Shown: positions 24,380 to 32,412 of the stretch, in pieces
How positions within the stretch are numbered: position 1 is the stretch's first letter
Layout: every line of letters starts with the position of its first letter
Source of the DNA: Methanomethylovorans sp041447285
GTDB lineage: Archaea; Halobacteriota; Methanosarcinia; Methanosarcinales; Methanosarcinaceae
Direction of reading: 5' to 3'
NCBI RefSeq assembly: GCF_041447285.1
Contig: NZ_JBGMEB010000006.1
Coordinates: 432,043 to 496,042, forward strand
Length of the DNA stretch: 64,000 nucleotides
The notes under the pieces: model-generated
What the model was told of the DNA's origin: nothing
Databases searched by the model: none
Seen by the model: only the letters and a program-made list of their open reading frames with translations
Program-made: the position numbers and the translations under genes

Positions 24380-25702
24380 ATGGGTAGTATTAAGGCCGGG
24401 ATCAAAATGTGTGCGAACTCAATGCAATGTGATGTGTGGAAAGAATATACAGCACCTTCTCAGGAGGAACAGTTTCAGAAATTCCTATCCCTGCTGGAAT
24501 ATGTTTCTGTCAATAGTCCTTTCTACAAGCAGAAGCTCTCAAAAGAGAATGTGGATATCGAAGCTATCAAAAGTCTTGAAGATATCAGTAGACTCCCTTT
24601 CACGTACAAGGAAGAACTAAGGGATGCTTATCCTCTTGGTCTGCAAGCATCACCGGAAGGAAAAGTAGTGCGTATTCACTCCTCATCCGGAACTACAGGT
24701 AAACCTGTTATCATTCCTTATACTCAGAACGATGTGGACACATGGGCCGATATGATGAAAAGGTGCTATGAGCTGGCAGGTCTAAATAACCATGACCGGA
24801 TACAGATCACACCTGGGTACGGTTTATGGACTGCAGGCATAGGTTTTCAGCTTGGAGCTGAAAAGCTGGGTGCTATGGCAGTTCCCATGGGCCCGGGAAA
24901 TACGGAAAAACAACTGCAGATGCTCATGGATCTGCGTTGCACTGCTCTTGCAAGCACTTCTTCTTATGCCTTGCTGCTTGCGGAAGAGATCAATAAGAGG
25001 GGCATAAAAGATAAAATTCACCTCAAGGCAGGTATCATCGGCTCAGAAAGATGGAGCCAAAAAATGCGTATGCGTATCGAGGACGAGTTAGGCCTGGAGA
25101 GCTTTGACATATATGGTCTCACTGAAATATATGGTCCCGGCATTGCACAGGACTGCCACCTGCATAATGGCTTGCATTACTGGTCAGACATTTTGTATTT
25201 TGAGATCATCGATCCGGTAACAGGTGAAATATTACCAGAAGGAGAGTTGGGTGAACTTGTTGTAACCACTCTCTCTAAAGAAGGTGCGCCTCTCATACGT
25301 TACAGGACAAGGGATCTCACACGCATTATTCCGGGACAGTGTACTTGTGGATGCCCGTTTCCCCGTATTGACAGGATCTTAGGCCGCACGGATGACCGGA
25401 TCAAGATAAAAGGGGTCAATATATATCCGGGACAGATCGAAGATCTGACTCACAGATTAGAAGGCGTAAGCAGCGAATACCAGATCCTTCTATCCCGTGA
25501 TGCCGGTAAGGAATCCATGCTTTTCCGTGTGGAAGTAAATAATGCACAGGGTGCTTCCTGCAAACAGTCAAAGGAAAAAGCCATCAGAAAAGCTTTCCAT
25601 GATCTGATAGGTATCTCTGTGGATGTGGAATGCCTGAAAATTGGTGATCTGCCGCGCAGTGAAAAGAAAAGTAAAAGAGTGATAGATGCAAGGGATTCAT
25701 AG
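24380..25702 (+). CDS. phenylacetate-CoA ligase-like acyl-CoA synthetase (PaaK family)
   Basis: Adenylate-forming ligase of about 440 residues, normal for PaaK. The AMP-binding P-loop-like motif SSSGTTGKPVIIPYT, the acyl-adenylate motif GLTEIYGPGIAQDC, the hinge TRDLTRI and the C-terminal lysine region RSEKKSKRV are intact, as is the PaaK-specific cysteine-rich CTCGCPFPRIDRILGRTDD. It should activate an aromatic acid (phenylacetate, indoleacetate or a related acid) to its CoA ester, yielding AMP. In methanogens such enzymes are linked to aromatic amino acid or aryl-acid recycling; no partner gene is adjacent. I chose ATG 24380 (AAAGGA about ten bases upstream, after the TATA box); 24407 is possible. 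Confidence 0.88.
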   Translation: MGSIKAGIKMCANSMQCDVWKEYTAPSQEEQFQKFLSLLEYVSVNSPFYKQKLSKENVDIEAIKSLEDISRLPFTYKEELRDAYPLGLQASPEGKVVRIHSSSGTTGKPVIIPYTQNDVDTWADMMKRCYELAGLNNHDRIQITPGYGLWTAGIGFQLGAEKLGAMAVPMGPGNTEKQLQMLMDLRCTALASTSSYALLLAEEINKRGIKDKIHLKAGIIGSERWSQKMRMRIEDELGLESFDIYGLTEIYGPGIAQDCHLHNGLHYWSDILYFEIIDPVTGEILPEGELGELVVTTLSKEGAPLIRYRTRDLTRIIPGQCTCGCPFPRIDRILGRTDDRIKIKGVNIYPGQIEDLTHRLEGVSSEYQILLSRDAGKESMLFRVEVNNAQGASCKQSKEKAIRKAFHDLIGISVDVECLKIGDLPRSEKKSKRVIDARDS

Positions 25703-25931
25703 GCAAAAATGCGTGGATAACAAATTACTCCACATCTTCTATTTATTCAATTTTCATTTCAGTTATATATCTATTAAAGTTTTATCCTTTGCTCTGTAGG
25801 AATATAGTACATAAATCCTTTGCTGGAATTAGTTAAAAACAACTTCATATCTGCAAATAAAAAAGTAAAGTGAATATTGTGCTTATTAATATTTAATCGA
25901 TATCTATACTATGTCAAATTAAACCATAAAA

Positions 25932-25940
25932 TTTTTATAC
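25932..25940 (+). promoter_or_regulatory. TATA box before the Cys/His-rich protein gene
   Basis: tttttatac lies 28 bases before the ATG at 25968, so the transcript would begin only a few bases before the start codon. The mRNA is probably leaderless, which fits the lack of a Shine-Dalgarno site. Confidence 0.4.
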
Positions 25941-25967
25941 TCTGTGGTATAGCAATTACTTACTAAT

Positions 25968-26369
25968 ATGTATCAATTATATGAGATACGTGACTGGATA
26001 TACGAATGTGAGCGTTTCCTCTTTCTTGCAGAGGTGCACTTCATAGACGAAAAGGTATCTCCCTTATGTCATAATTTCTGCCATGTGCTAACTGGCAATA
26101 AGCTGAGAGAAATGCTTGATCTTTTAGCTGAGCAGCAGTGCTCTTGCCTAAATGTCCATTCATGTGTCACACCAAAGGAACTTGATCTCTTCAAATGTAT
26201 AGTGGATAATGTGTCATCCGAAAGATGGCATGAGTTATGCACTGAAAAAATAATGGAAGCACAGAATATACTGCACAAGCTTGCCTGTGGACTTGAAAAC
26301 GATATCATGCAGGTGTATAAAGAAAAAGGATATCCATTATTATGTCCTGAAGCAGAACTATATCTCTAG
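25968..26369 (+). CDS. Cys/His-rich small helical protein, function unknown
   Basis: Protein of 133 residues with ten cysteines and six histidines, mostly helical by its periodicity. Potential ligand clusters are YECERFLFLAEVHFIDEK (15-32), CHNFCHVL (near 34-41), EQQCSCLNVHSC (55-66) and WHELC (87-91). Pairs such as CSC and CHxxCH suggest metal or Fe-S binding, but no known motif (ferredoxin, zinc ribbon, CxxCH haem) is complete, and CHNFCH lacks the two-residue spacing plus histidine of a haem site in the usual form (it reads C-H-N-F-C-H, which does contain CxxxCH). The gene follows a promoter that would make a leaderless message and converges on the CinA-NadD-like gene 16 bp away. I do not recognise a family. 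Confidence 0.55.
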   Translation: MYQLYEIRDWIYECERFLFLAEVHFIDEKVSPLCHNFCHVLTGNKLREMLDLLAEQQCSCLNVHSCVTPKELDLFKCIVDNVSSERWHELCTEKIMEAQNILHKLACGLENDIMQVYKEKGYPLLCPEAELYL

Positions 26370-26385
26370 TAAAGTTTTCTGTTTT

Positions 26386-27558
26386 TCAAGAATGTTTATG
26401 CTGCTGTTCTATTCTTATTTGTGTGGAAGATATACCATCATCAATGTATTCATTTTCTGGAACAATAGTAATCATATCTCTGACTTCAGGTGAGATATCT
26501 ATTTCAGCTCCTTTTCTGCTAAAGACAAGAAAATCAATTCTCTTTTCTTTGAAGTGCCTATAAAGAGATTGTGTAGTATCTTGAGGACGGTAATACTTTG
26601 CATTAAAAAGTCTTTCCATAGTATCGGCACCCAGGATAAAAGTGGATTCTGGGAAAATATTTGCTTTCTGTGCAAAAAGAGGCGTGTTTGTTACGAATAC
26701 ATCTCCCATAAATTCAGGATCATAACACTCCTGTATAGAAGATATTCTGTCCTCGAGTGAAATGTAGTCCATGGGTGGTTTGTCTACATTGGTAAGGGAT
26801 ATTTCAAAATGTACTGATACGCCATATTTCTGAGATGCTATCTTTGCCATCTCAATATGTTTTCTATGGCACGGGTCAAAAGAGCCAGAGAGAATGACCT
26901 TATGGGAATGAGATATGTCTTTATCTTTTTCTTTTAGCCTGAAATACTTTGGAATTAGATCAGGATCATTGCCTTTATCCAATAGCATGTTTGATATTGC
27001 TTCAGTAACTTGTGCACTTCTTATTTGTGGGCTTTCCTGAGATAATAATCCAGTGTTGTCGGTTATTTCGATATCCACTTTGCAGGCTATAGCTAACGCA
27101 TTGATGATAAGTCTACATGCCAGACTTTCTTCGCTTTCCCTATCCCTTTCATCTAAAAAGTGAATGCTATAGGTTGTTGTGTTTTGGAGTGACTGGATCG
27201 CTATGTGTAGTTCATGCTGTCTTTCTTTTCGTTCATTGAATTTTGCAAGGGCACAAGTTGCGCCGATACCCAGCACTTTTCCAACCTCTTTTTGTTCTTG
27301 CTGCAAAATTCTTGCTTTTTGAAATGCAGCCATAGCCATCGCACGTGCGGTGCGCACTGAGTTGTATTTTTCAGGCTTCTTGCCGGTGAATGCATCGACT
27401 GCCTGCTGGCTGTACGGTACTATCGCTTCCAGTAAGGTGGCTGATCCACCTCCATGTCTTAAGAGCTCTCCGATGGCTTCTGCCCCACCGCCTGTGATAG
27501 CCAGCACGATCTTATAGCCCGATGAATTAATCAAATGTACCAGGTTTTTCGTATTCAT
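26386..27558 (-). CDS. fusion of CinA-like and NMN/NaMN adenylyltransferase-like domains
   Basis: Protein of 390 residues with two domains. Residues 1-165 resemble the CinA C-terminal (NMN deamidase-like) fold: KIVLAITGGGAEAIGELLRHGGGSATLLEAIVPYS in place of the usual ESCTGG motif, then ARAMAMAAF and GIGATCALA. Residues 218-385 are a nucleotidyltransferase: GSFDPCHRKH (H231, H234; canonical HxGH reads HRKH), LILG-type FILGADTMERLF and the terminal GISSTQIR. CinA deamidates NMN to NaMN and NadD adenylates NaMN, so the fusion could channel a pyridine-nucleotide cycle; that is inference. I recall the same domain order in plant and fungal proteins of unknown role. The CinA catalytic serine appears replaced by threonine or glycine, so the first activity is doubtful. 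Confidence 0.7.
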   Translation of the reverse strand: MNTKNLVHLINSSGYKIVLAITGGGAEAIGELLRHGGGSATLLEAIVPYSQQAVDAFTGKKPEKYNSVRTARAMAMAAFQKARILQQEQKEVGKVLGIGATCALAKFNERKERQHELHIAIQSLQNTTTYSIHFLDERDRESEESLACRLIINALAIACKVDIEITDNTGLLSQESPQIRSAQVTEAISNMLLDKGNDPDLIPKYFRLKEKDKDISHSHKVILSGSFDPCHRKHIEMAKIASQKYGVSVHFEISLTNVDKPPMDYISLEDRISSIQECYDPEFMGDVFVTNTPLFAQKANIFPESTFILGADTMERLFNAKYYRPQDTTQSLYRHFKEKRIDFLVFSRKGAEIDISPEVRDMITIVPENEYIDDGISSTQIRIEQQHKHS

Positions 27559-27763
27559 GTTTTTGTGTTATATATTCGGAACCAATTTTAAAATTGCTCT
27601 TTATATCTTTTTCTTCAAGGCCACATTATTCAGAATATTATCTGTAGCTTACATATTTTGGTCATATTGCAGTCTTTTTAAAAAACTCGAAGAGCATGGA
27701 AGTATGTAACGCACAAATTCTTTATACTTCCTCAAATAATTCCTTTTACAAGGGGGTTTTGTA

Positions 27764-28906
27764 TTGGAAGAAATCGTAAGATGTTCTCGATGTATCCTGC
27801 CTGCCAGTTTACCAAGTGTAAAGCTCGATGAGAATGGGGTATGTAACTATTGTAACAGTTTTGACCGATCATTTGGTGATTGGGATAAAGTAAAAGAACT
27901 GAAGAAAAAGCAGTTTGAAGAAATTATTGAAAAAGTAAAAAAGCAAAATTCTGAATATGATTGCTTGGTTCCTCTTAGTGGGGGAAAGGACAGTACATAT
28001 GCACTTTATGTTTGTGACAAGATCTACAACCTTAAATGTTTGTGCATAACTTTTGATAATGGGTTTTTATCTGATTATGCGAGAAAGAACATAAAGAATG
28101 CAATAAATGCTACAAAAGCAGATCATATCTATTATGCTGTTAATCCCAAAACAATGCTTGAACTCTACAAGCATTTTATAATACAGTGCGGTCATGTATG
28201 CGTTCCATGTATGAGAGGTATTGGATTAGTGAGTTACTTCCCCCTTGAGGCTTTTAATATACCGATTGTGGTATCTGGCAATGGTCGAAGGATCGCTTAT
28301 TTGAGTGGCTTTCCCGAACTTTTTCAAAGTGGCGATCTAACTGTCTTTCAGAACGTCTGTAAAGGGATTGATGTAAAGAACGGCTGTGCTTCTTTACTGG
28401 AGCATGAGCCAAAGGTAACTTACAAGTCGTATCTAGGCGCTGCACTTAATCTTATGGGAATCAAGGATAAATTTGTTCCTAAATACATCACTCCAGACTA
28501 CGTGGGGATATATGATTATTTAGATTCAAATTACACCGAAATCCTTGAGACAATAACTCGTGAAATGGGATGGGAAAAAGCGGGGGATACATTTGAACAC
28601 ACAGATTGTTTCCTGCATGAAATTCCTTTTTACATACACACTGTTAAATTCCCGGAAGTCACAGGGTCTACATTTTATTACAGCAATCGAATAAGATTGG
28701 GACAAATGACTAGGGATGAAGCTCTAAGGTTAGAATTAGAGGAGTTAGAAAACCCTGGGGTAGTACAAGGTCTCGATGACTTTTTAATGCAAATTGGCAT
28801 GTCCAAAGAAGAATTTATCGAGCAGGTGTCTGATTGGACAAAGATAAAGAAATACAGAAAAGAAGAACCATTCTATACGAAGTTTTATATGAAGTTCAGG
28901 AAATAA
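27764..28906 (+). CDS. PP-loop N-acetyl sugar amidotransferase (WbpG/PseA-like)
   Basis: ATP-dependent amidotransferase-type protein of 380 residues. The N-terminal zinc motif CSRCILPASLPSVKLDENGVCNYC is followed by the PP-loop VPLSGGKDSTYAL, and GHVCVPCMRGIG supplies further cysteines. Members such as WbpG and PseA convert a carboxyl or acetamido group on a nucleotide sugar to an amide or amidine, usually with HisH/HisF-like glutaminase partners supplying ammonia. No such partner is adjacent here. Start is TTG with AAGGGGG about eight bases upstream. Placed just before the uronic-acid biosynthesis genes, it may amidate the carboxylate of the uronic acid they make. Confidence 0.78.
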   Translation: MEEIVRCSRCILPASLPSVKLDENGVCNYCNSFDRSFGDWDKVKELKKKQFEEIIEKVKKQNSEYDCLVPLSGGKDSTYALYVCDKIYNLKCLCITFDNGFLSDYARKNIKNAINATKADHIYYAVNPKTMLELYKHFIIQCGHVCVPCMRGIGLVSYFPLEAFNIPIVVSGNGRRIAYLSGFPELFQSGDLTVFQNVCKGIDVKNGCASLLEHEPKVTYKSYLGAALNLMGIKDKFVPKYITPDYVGIYDYLDSNYTEILETITREMGWEKAGDTFEHTDCFLHEIPFYIHTVKFPEVTGSTFYYSNRIRLGQMTRDEALRLELEELENPGVVQGLDDFLMQIGMSKEEFIEQVSDWTKIKKYRKEEPFYTKFYMKFRK

Positions 28907-29029
28907 TTTCATTGAATCTTCATTTATTATATAGATCTTCTCTTCGCATCCTTTTTTTAACTGAATAGGAATATATTAAAAGCTCGATAAACCATAAACG
29001 TATTTATATCAGAATATTATATTAATGCG

Positions 29030-29581
29030 ATGTTTGTATTCGGACATTTAGGGATAACTTTAGGCCTTTTCACGCTTCTGGAGCAGAAATTGCCCGCTTT
29101 AAAAGGTCGTATTGATTATGCGGCTATTCTCATTGGCTCCTTACTTCCTGATTTAATTGATAAACCAATAGGAAGAGTGATTTTTTCAGGAACTATTGAT
29201 AATGGCCGTATATTTGCGCATACTTTATTATTTTTCTTTCTTCTTTGTGGTGCTGCTTTCTATCTATGGAAAAGCAAAAAGGATGCAAGGTTACTTTCCC
29301 TTTCAGCTGCCAGTTTTTGTCACCTTGTAGAAGATAAGATGTGGGAGTCACCTGCAACATTGTTCTGGCCTTTATTAGGCTGGAAGTTTCCAAGTAGTCC
29401 GGGCTTATATGATGGCATTCTTGGGTATTTCAGAAGCGTTTTTATGTATGCATATACTCCGGCTATGGATTACGCGTTCATCTCTGAAATTATAGGTATA
29501 TTGATCCTTGTTTTCTTAGGTATCAGATATTTGCGCCAGAATGATTTATTCTATTTGTTATCTGAGGGCCTTAAACCTTAA
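29030..29581 (+). CDS. membrane-bound metal-dependent hydrolase-like protein (DUF457/YdjM-like)
   Basis: Membrane protein of 183 residues with four or five helices. The N-terminal FGHLGITLGLF and the charged LPDLIDKPIG, then GRIFAHTLLFFF and FCHLVEDKMW, give the spaced H/D/H/H-D residues of the YdjM/DUF457 family of membrane-bound metal-dependent hydrolases (phospholipase D-like metal site). No strong ribosome site is seen; a TATA-like tatttatatc about 32 bases upstream suggests a leaderless or short-leader transcript. It lies between the amidotransferase and the acetyltransferase gene on the same strand. The substrate is unknown; a lipid or lipid-linked sugar would suit the context. Confidence 0.7.
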   Translation: MFVFGHLGITLGLFTLLEQKLPALKGRIDYAAILIGSLLPDLIDKPIGRVIFSGTIDNGRIFAHTLLFFFLLCGAAFYLWKSKKDARLLSLSAASFCHLVEDKMWESPATLFWPLLGWKFPSSPGLYDGILGYFRSVFMYAYTPAMDYAFISEIIGILILVFLGIRYLRQNDLFYLLSEGLKP

Positions 29582-29662
29582 GGTGGACTGAAATCTTATA
29601 TATACTAATAATGGTATAATAATAGAAATATACAATTTATAAAAAGTTTAAAGAGGATAACA

Positions 29663-30328
29663 ATGGGAGAAAAAATTAGGATACACAGTAGTTCCAAACT
29701 CTATGGAAAAACGACTGTAGGTGCAGGAACTGTTGTTATGGAAAATGTCACATTAGGCTATCCTGAACATCGCATATTAATGGAGATCATAAATAAGGGA
29801 ATTGAGATCGAAGATCACGATTTCCCAGGTACCATTATCGGAAAAGATTCATTTATTCGGGCTGGTACAACGATTTTCAGCAATGTGAAAACAGGAGACA
29901 ATTTTAAGACCGGTCATCATGCTATGATCCGGGAAAATACAACTATTGGTAACAGCGTACTTGTGGGTACGAATGTGATAATTGATGGTAATGTGAGGAT
30001 TGGCAACAATGTCAGCATCCAGGGAAATGTTTACATTCCGACTCATGTCACTATAGAGGACAATGTATTCATTGGTCCATGTGCAGTACTTGCAAACGAT
30101 AAATATCCAATAAGGGGCGAGTATGTTGCCCTTGGACCGATACTGCGCAAAGGTGCATCAATTGGTGCTAATGCCACTCTTGTCCCGGGAGTGGAGATTG
30201 GAGAAGGATCTATGGTGGCTGCAGGGGCTTTGGTCACAAAGGATGTACCGCCCTGGAAGCTTGCTATAGGATGTCCTGCAAAAATCACTGAACTGCCGGA
30301 GAAGCTTAAGCAATTGAATAAAATATAA
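29663..30328 (+). CDS. hexapeptide-repeat N-acetyltransferase (WbpD-like)
   Basis: Left-handed beta-helix acyltransferase of 221 residues with many hexapeptide repeats, for example VLVGTNVIIDGNVRIGNNV and IGANATLVPGVEIGEGSMV, ending in the conserved GCPAKI. Such trimers use acetyl-CoA. Its position just before the aminotransferase, oxidoreductase and dehydrogenase genes matches WbpD, which acetylates UDP-2-acetamido-3-amino-uronic acid. AGAGGAT precedes the ATG by four bases, and a tatataat TATA element lies near 29598. It is the first gene of the four-gene run, 42 bp before the aminotransferase. Confidence 0.85.
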   Translation: MGEKIRIHSSSKLYGKTTVGAGTVVMENVTLGYPEHRILMEIINKGIEIEDHDFPGTIIGKDSFIRAGTTIFSNVKTGDNFKTGHHAMIRENTTIGNSVLVGTNVIIDGNVRIGNNVSIQGNVYIPTHVTIEDNVFIGPCAVLANDKYPIRGEYVALGPILRKGASIGANATLVPGVEIGEGSMVAAGALVTKDVPPWKLAIGCPAKITELPEKLKQLNKI

Positions 30329-30370
30329 ATATCGGTCTATTGTTTCAGTCATAGTTTTAAATGAGGTATA

Positions 30371-31453
30371 ATGATGATAAGCATCGCAAAACCATACCTT
30401 GACGACGCGGAGATCGAGGCCGTCACCGCAGTATTACGTTCAGGGGTAATAGCTGAAGGGCCAAGAGTGGCCCAGTTTGAGCAGGCCTTTGCAGAATATA
30501 CAGGAGTCGGTCATGCGGTGGCCGTGAACTCCGGGACAGCCGCATTGCATGTGGCATTGATGGCTCATGGTATAGGTAAAGGTGATGAGGTGATAACTTC
30601 ACCTTTCAGTTTCGTAGCCACTGCTAATTCTATTGTGTATACAGGTGCAAAACCCGTTTTTGCAGATATTGAACCTGATACTTATAATATCTCGCCGGAC
30701 CAGGTCCAGCAGATGATTACCAGTCGCACAAAAGCCATCATGCCTGTGCATCTGTATGGTCACGCTGCTGACATGGGTGCGATCATGGAAATTGCAGAGG
30801 ACCATAATCTTCTCGTAATAGAAGATGCCTGCCAGGCTCATGGAGCAACCTACAAGGGTAAGAAGGTAGGATCTTTCGGAACTGGTGCGTTCAGTTTCTA
30901 TCCTACCAAGAACATGACCACCAGTGAAGGTGGTATTATTACCACTGATGATCCGGATATTGCAGCCCGTTCACGTATGCTCAGGGCACATGGTTCAAAA
31001 CAGCGTTATCTGCATGAGATGATTGGTTACAATTTCCGTATGACCGATATTTCTGCGGCTATAGGTATCGTACAACTGGGAAGGCTGGCAGAGTTTACTG
31101 AAAAGAGAAGGCAGAATGCCAAAAAGCTTTCAAATGGTCTGAAGGATACCAAGAACATTATATTACCGGTAGAGAAAGAGCACTGCTCTCATGTATATCA
31201 CCAATATACAATCCGTACTCCTCGCCGTGACTCATTGCGCGATACACTTCAAGCAAAGGATATAGGTACAGGTACATATTATCCTCTTTGTATTCATCAA
31301 CAGCCTTTATACAAAGAGATGGGATTTGCAGGTAGTTTCCCTAACAGTGAAAAGGCATCCCGTGAAGTATTGTCTATACCAGTACATCCCGGATTATCGG
31401 ATGCTGACATAAACACTGTCATTACAGCTATAAAGGAATGGGACCTGAGGTAA
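30371..31453 (+). CDS. DegT/DnrJ/EryC1-family nucleotide-sugar aminotransferase (WbpE-like)
   Basis: PLP enzyme of 360 residues, normal length. The family signature runs from AKPYLDDAEIEAV through AVNSGTAALHVAL, VIEDACQAHGATY and the PLP lysine in SFYPTKNMTTSEGG, to the AHGSKQRYLHEMIGYNFRMTDISAA block and the terminal SIPVHPGLSDADI. It would transaminate the 3-keto group of a UDP-sugar uronate, as WbpE does. GAGGT lies four bases before the ATG. Only three bases separate its stop from the oxidoreductase gene, so the two are co-transcribed and probably act in sequence. Confidence 0.9.
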   Translation: MMISIAKPYLDDAEIEAVTAVLRSGVIAEGPRVAQFEQAFAEYTGVGHAVAVNSGTAALHVALMAHGIGKGDEVITSPFSFVATANSIVYTGAKPVFADIEPDTYNISPDQVQQMITSRTKAIMPVHLYGHAADMGAIMEIAEDHNLLVIEDACQAHGATYKGKKVGSFGTGAFSFYPTKNMTTSEGGIITTDDPDIAARSRMLRAHGSKQRYLHEMIGYNFRMTDISAAIGIVQLGRLAEFTEKRRQNAKKLSNGLKDTKNIILPVEKEHCSHVYHQYTIRTPRRDSLRDTLQAKDIGTGTYYPLCIHQQPLYKEMGFAGSFPNSEKASREVLSIPVHPGLSDADINTVITAIKEWDLR

Positions 31454-31456
31454 AAC

Positions 31457-32389
31457 ATGATTAGAGTAGGAGTCATTGGTGTAGGTTCCATGGGTAAGAA
31501 CCATGTGAGGATCTACAGTGAGATGGAAGGTGTCGAACTTGTCGGTATTTCCGATGTAAATCAGCAAGTTGTAGAAGAGCTTGCAAGCACTTTCAAAACT
31601 ACACCTTATACAGATTATAAGAAGCTGCTTGCTCAGGGTCTGGATGCGGTAAGCATTGTAGTACCCACCAAAATGCATGCAGATGTCACATTGGATGCTC
31701 TTGATGCCGGTGCCAATGTTCTTGTTGAAAAACCTATTGCAGATTCTGTTGAAAATGCAGATCGGATGATCAATGCTGCTAAGGAAAGGGGATTAATGCT
31801 CATGGTAGGACATATTGAGAGATTCAATCCTGCTGTGATAAGGCTTAAGAAGATAATAGATTCCGGATTGTTAGGTAAGATCGTATCTATTTCCACCAGA
31901 AGGGTAGGTGCTTATAATCCCAGAATAAGGGATGTAGGTGTTATTCTGGACATTGGTGTCCACGACGTTGATATTATATCTTATCTATACGGTAAGAAGA
32001 TCGATCAGGTTTACACAATTGCAGGAGCTAACATTCATTCTTCTGAAGACCATGCGTCTATTCACCTACGTTTTGATCATGATTACTCAGGCCTTGTGGA
32101 CGTTAACTGGCTCACACCACACAAAGTGCGTACCCTTACTGCTGTAGGTGTTGCGGGTGTGGCATATCTTGATTACATAAAACAATCTGTTGTGCTCCAT
32201 GACAAGGAATGGGTCCGTGAGGCAAAGGTAGAATCAAAAGAGCCACTGCTTAATGAGCTTGAATACTTTGTACGCTGTGTTGCAAATAAAGAACAGCCAC
32301 ATCCAAATGGTGAGGATGGAAAACATGCCCTTCAGGCATGTATGGCTGCTATAACATCATATCACGAAGAAAAAGTTATAGATATCTAA
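31457..32389 (+). CDS. Gfo/Idh/MocA-family oxidoreductase (WbpB-like)
   Basis: NAD(P)-dependent oxidoreductase of 310 residues. The N-terminal Rossmann motif GVIGVGSMGKNHVRIY, the catalytic EKPIADSVENADRM and the H-bearing VGHIERFNPAV and DIGVHDVDIISYL segments are all present. In the Wbp pathway this enzyme oxidises the C3 hydroxyl of UDP-N-acetylglucosaminuronic acid so that the aminotransferase can act, recycling its tightly bound NAD with 2-oxoglutarate. It directly follows the aminotransferase and precedes the dehydrogenase by 23 bp, an order consistent with one operon for the whole pathway. Confidence 0.88.
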   Translation: MIRVGVIGVGSMGKNHVRIYSEMEGVELVGISDVNQQVVEELASTFKTTPYTDYKKLLAQGLDAVSIVVPTKMHADVTLDALDAGANVLVEKPIADSVENADRMINAAKERGLMLMVGHIERFNPAVIRLKKIIDSGLLGKIVSISTRRVGAYNPRIRDVGVILDIGVHDVDIISYLYGKKIDQVYTIAGANIHSSEDHASIHLRFDHDYSGLVDVNWLTPHKVRTLTAVGVAGVAYLDYIKQSVVLHDKEWVREAKVESKEPLLNELEYFVRCVANKEQPHPNGEDGKHALQACMAAITSYHEEKVIDI

Positions 32390-32412
32390 AACGAAAAAGG
32401 AAAGTGATTCTA

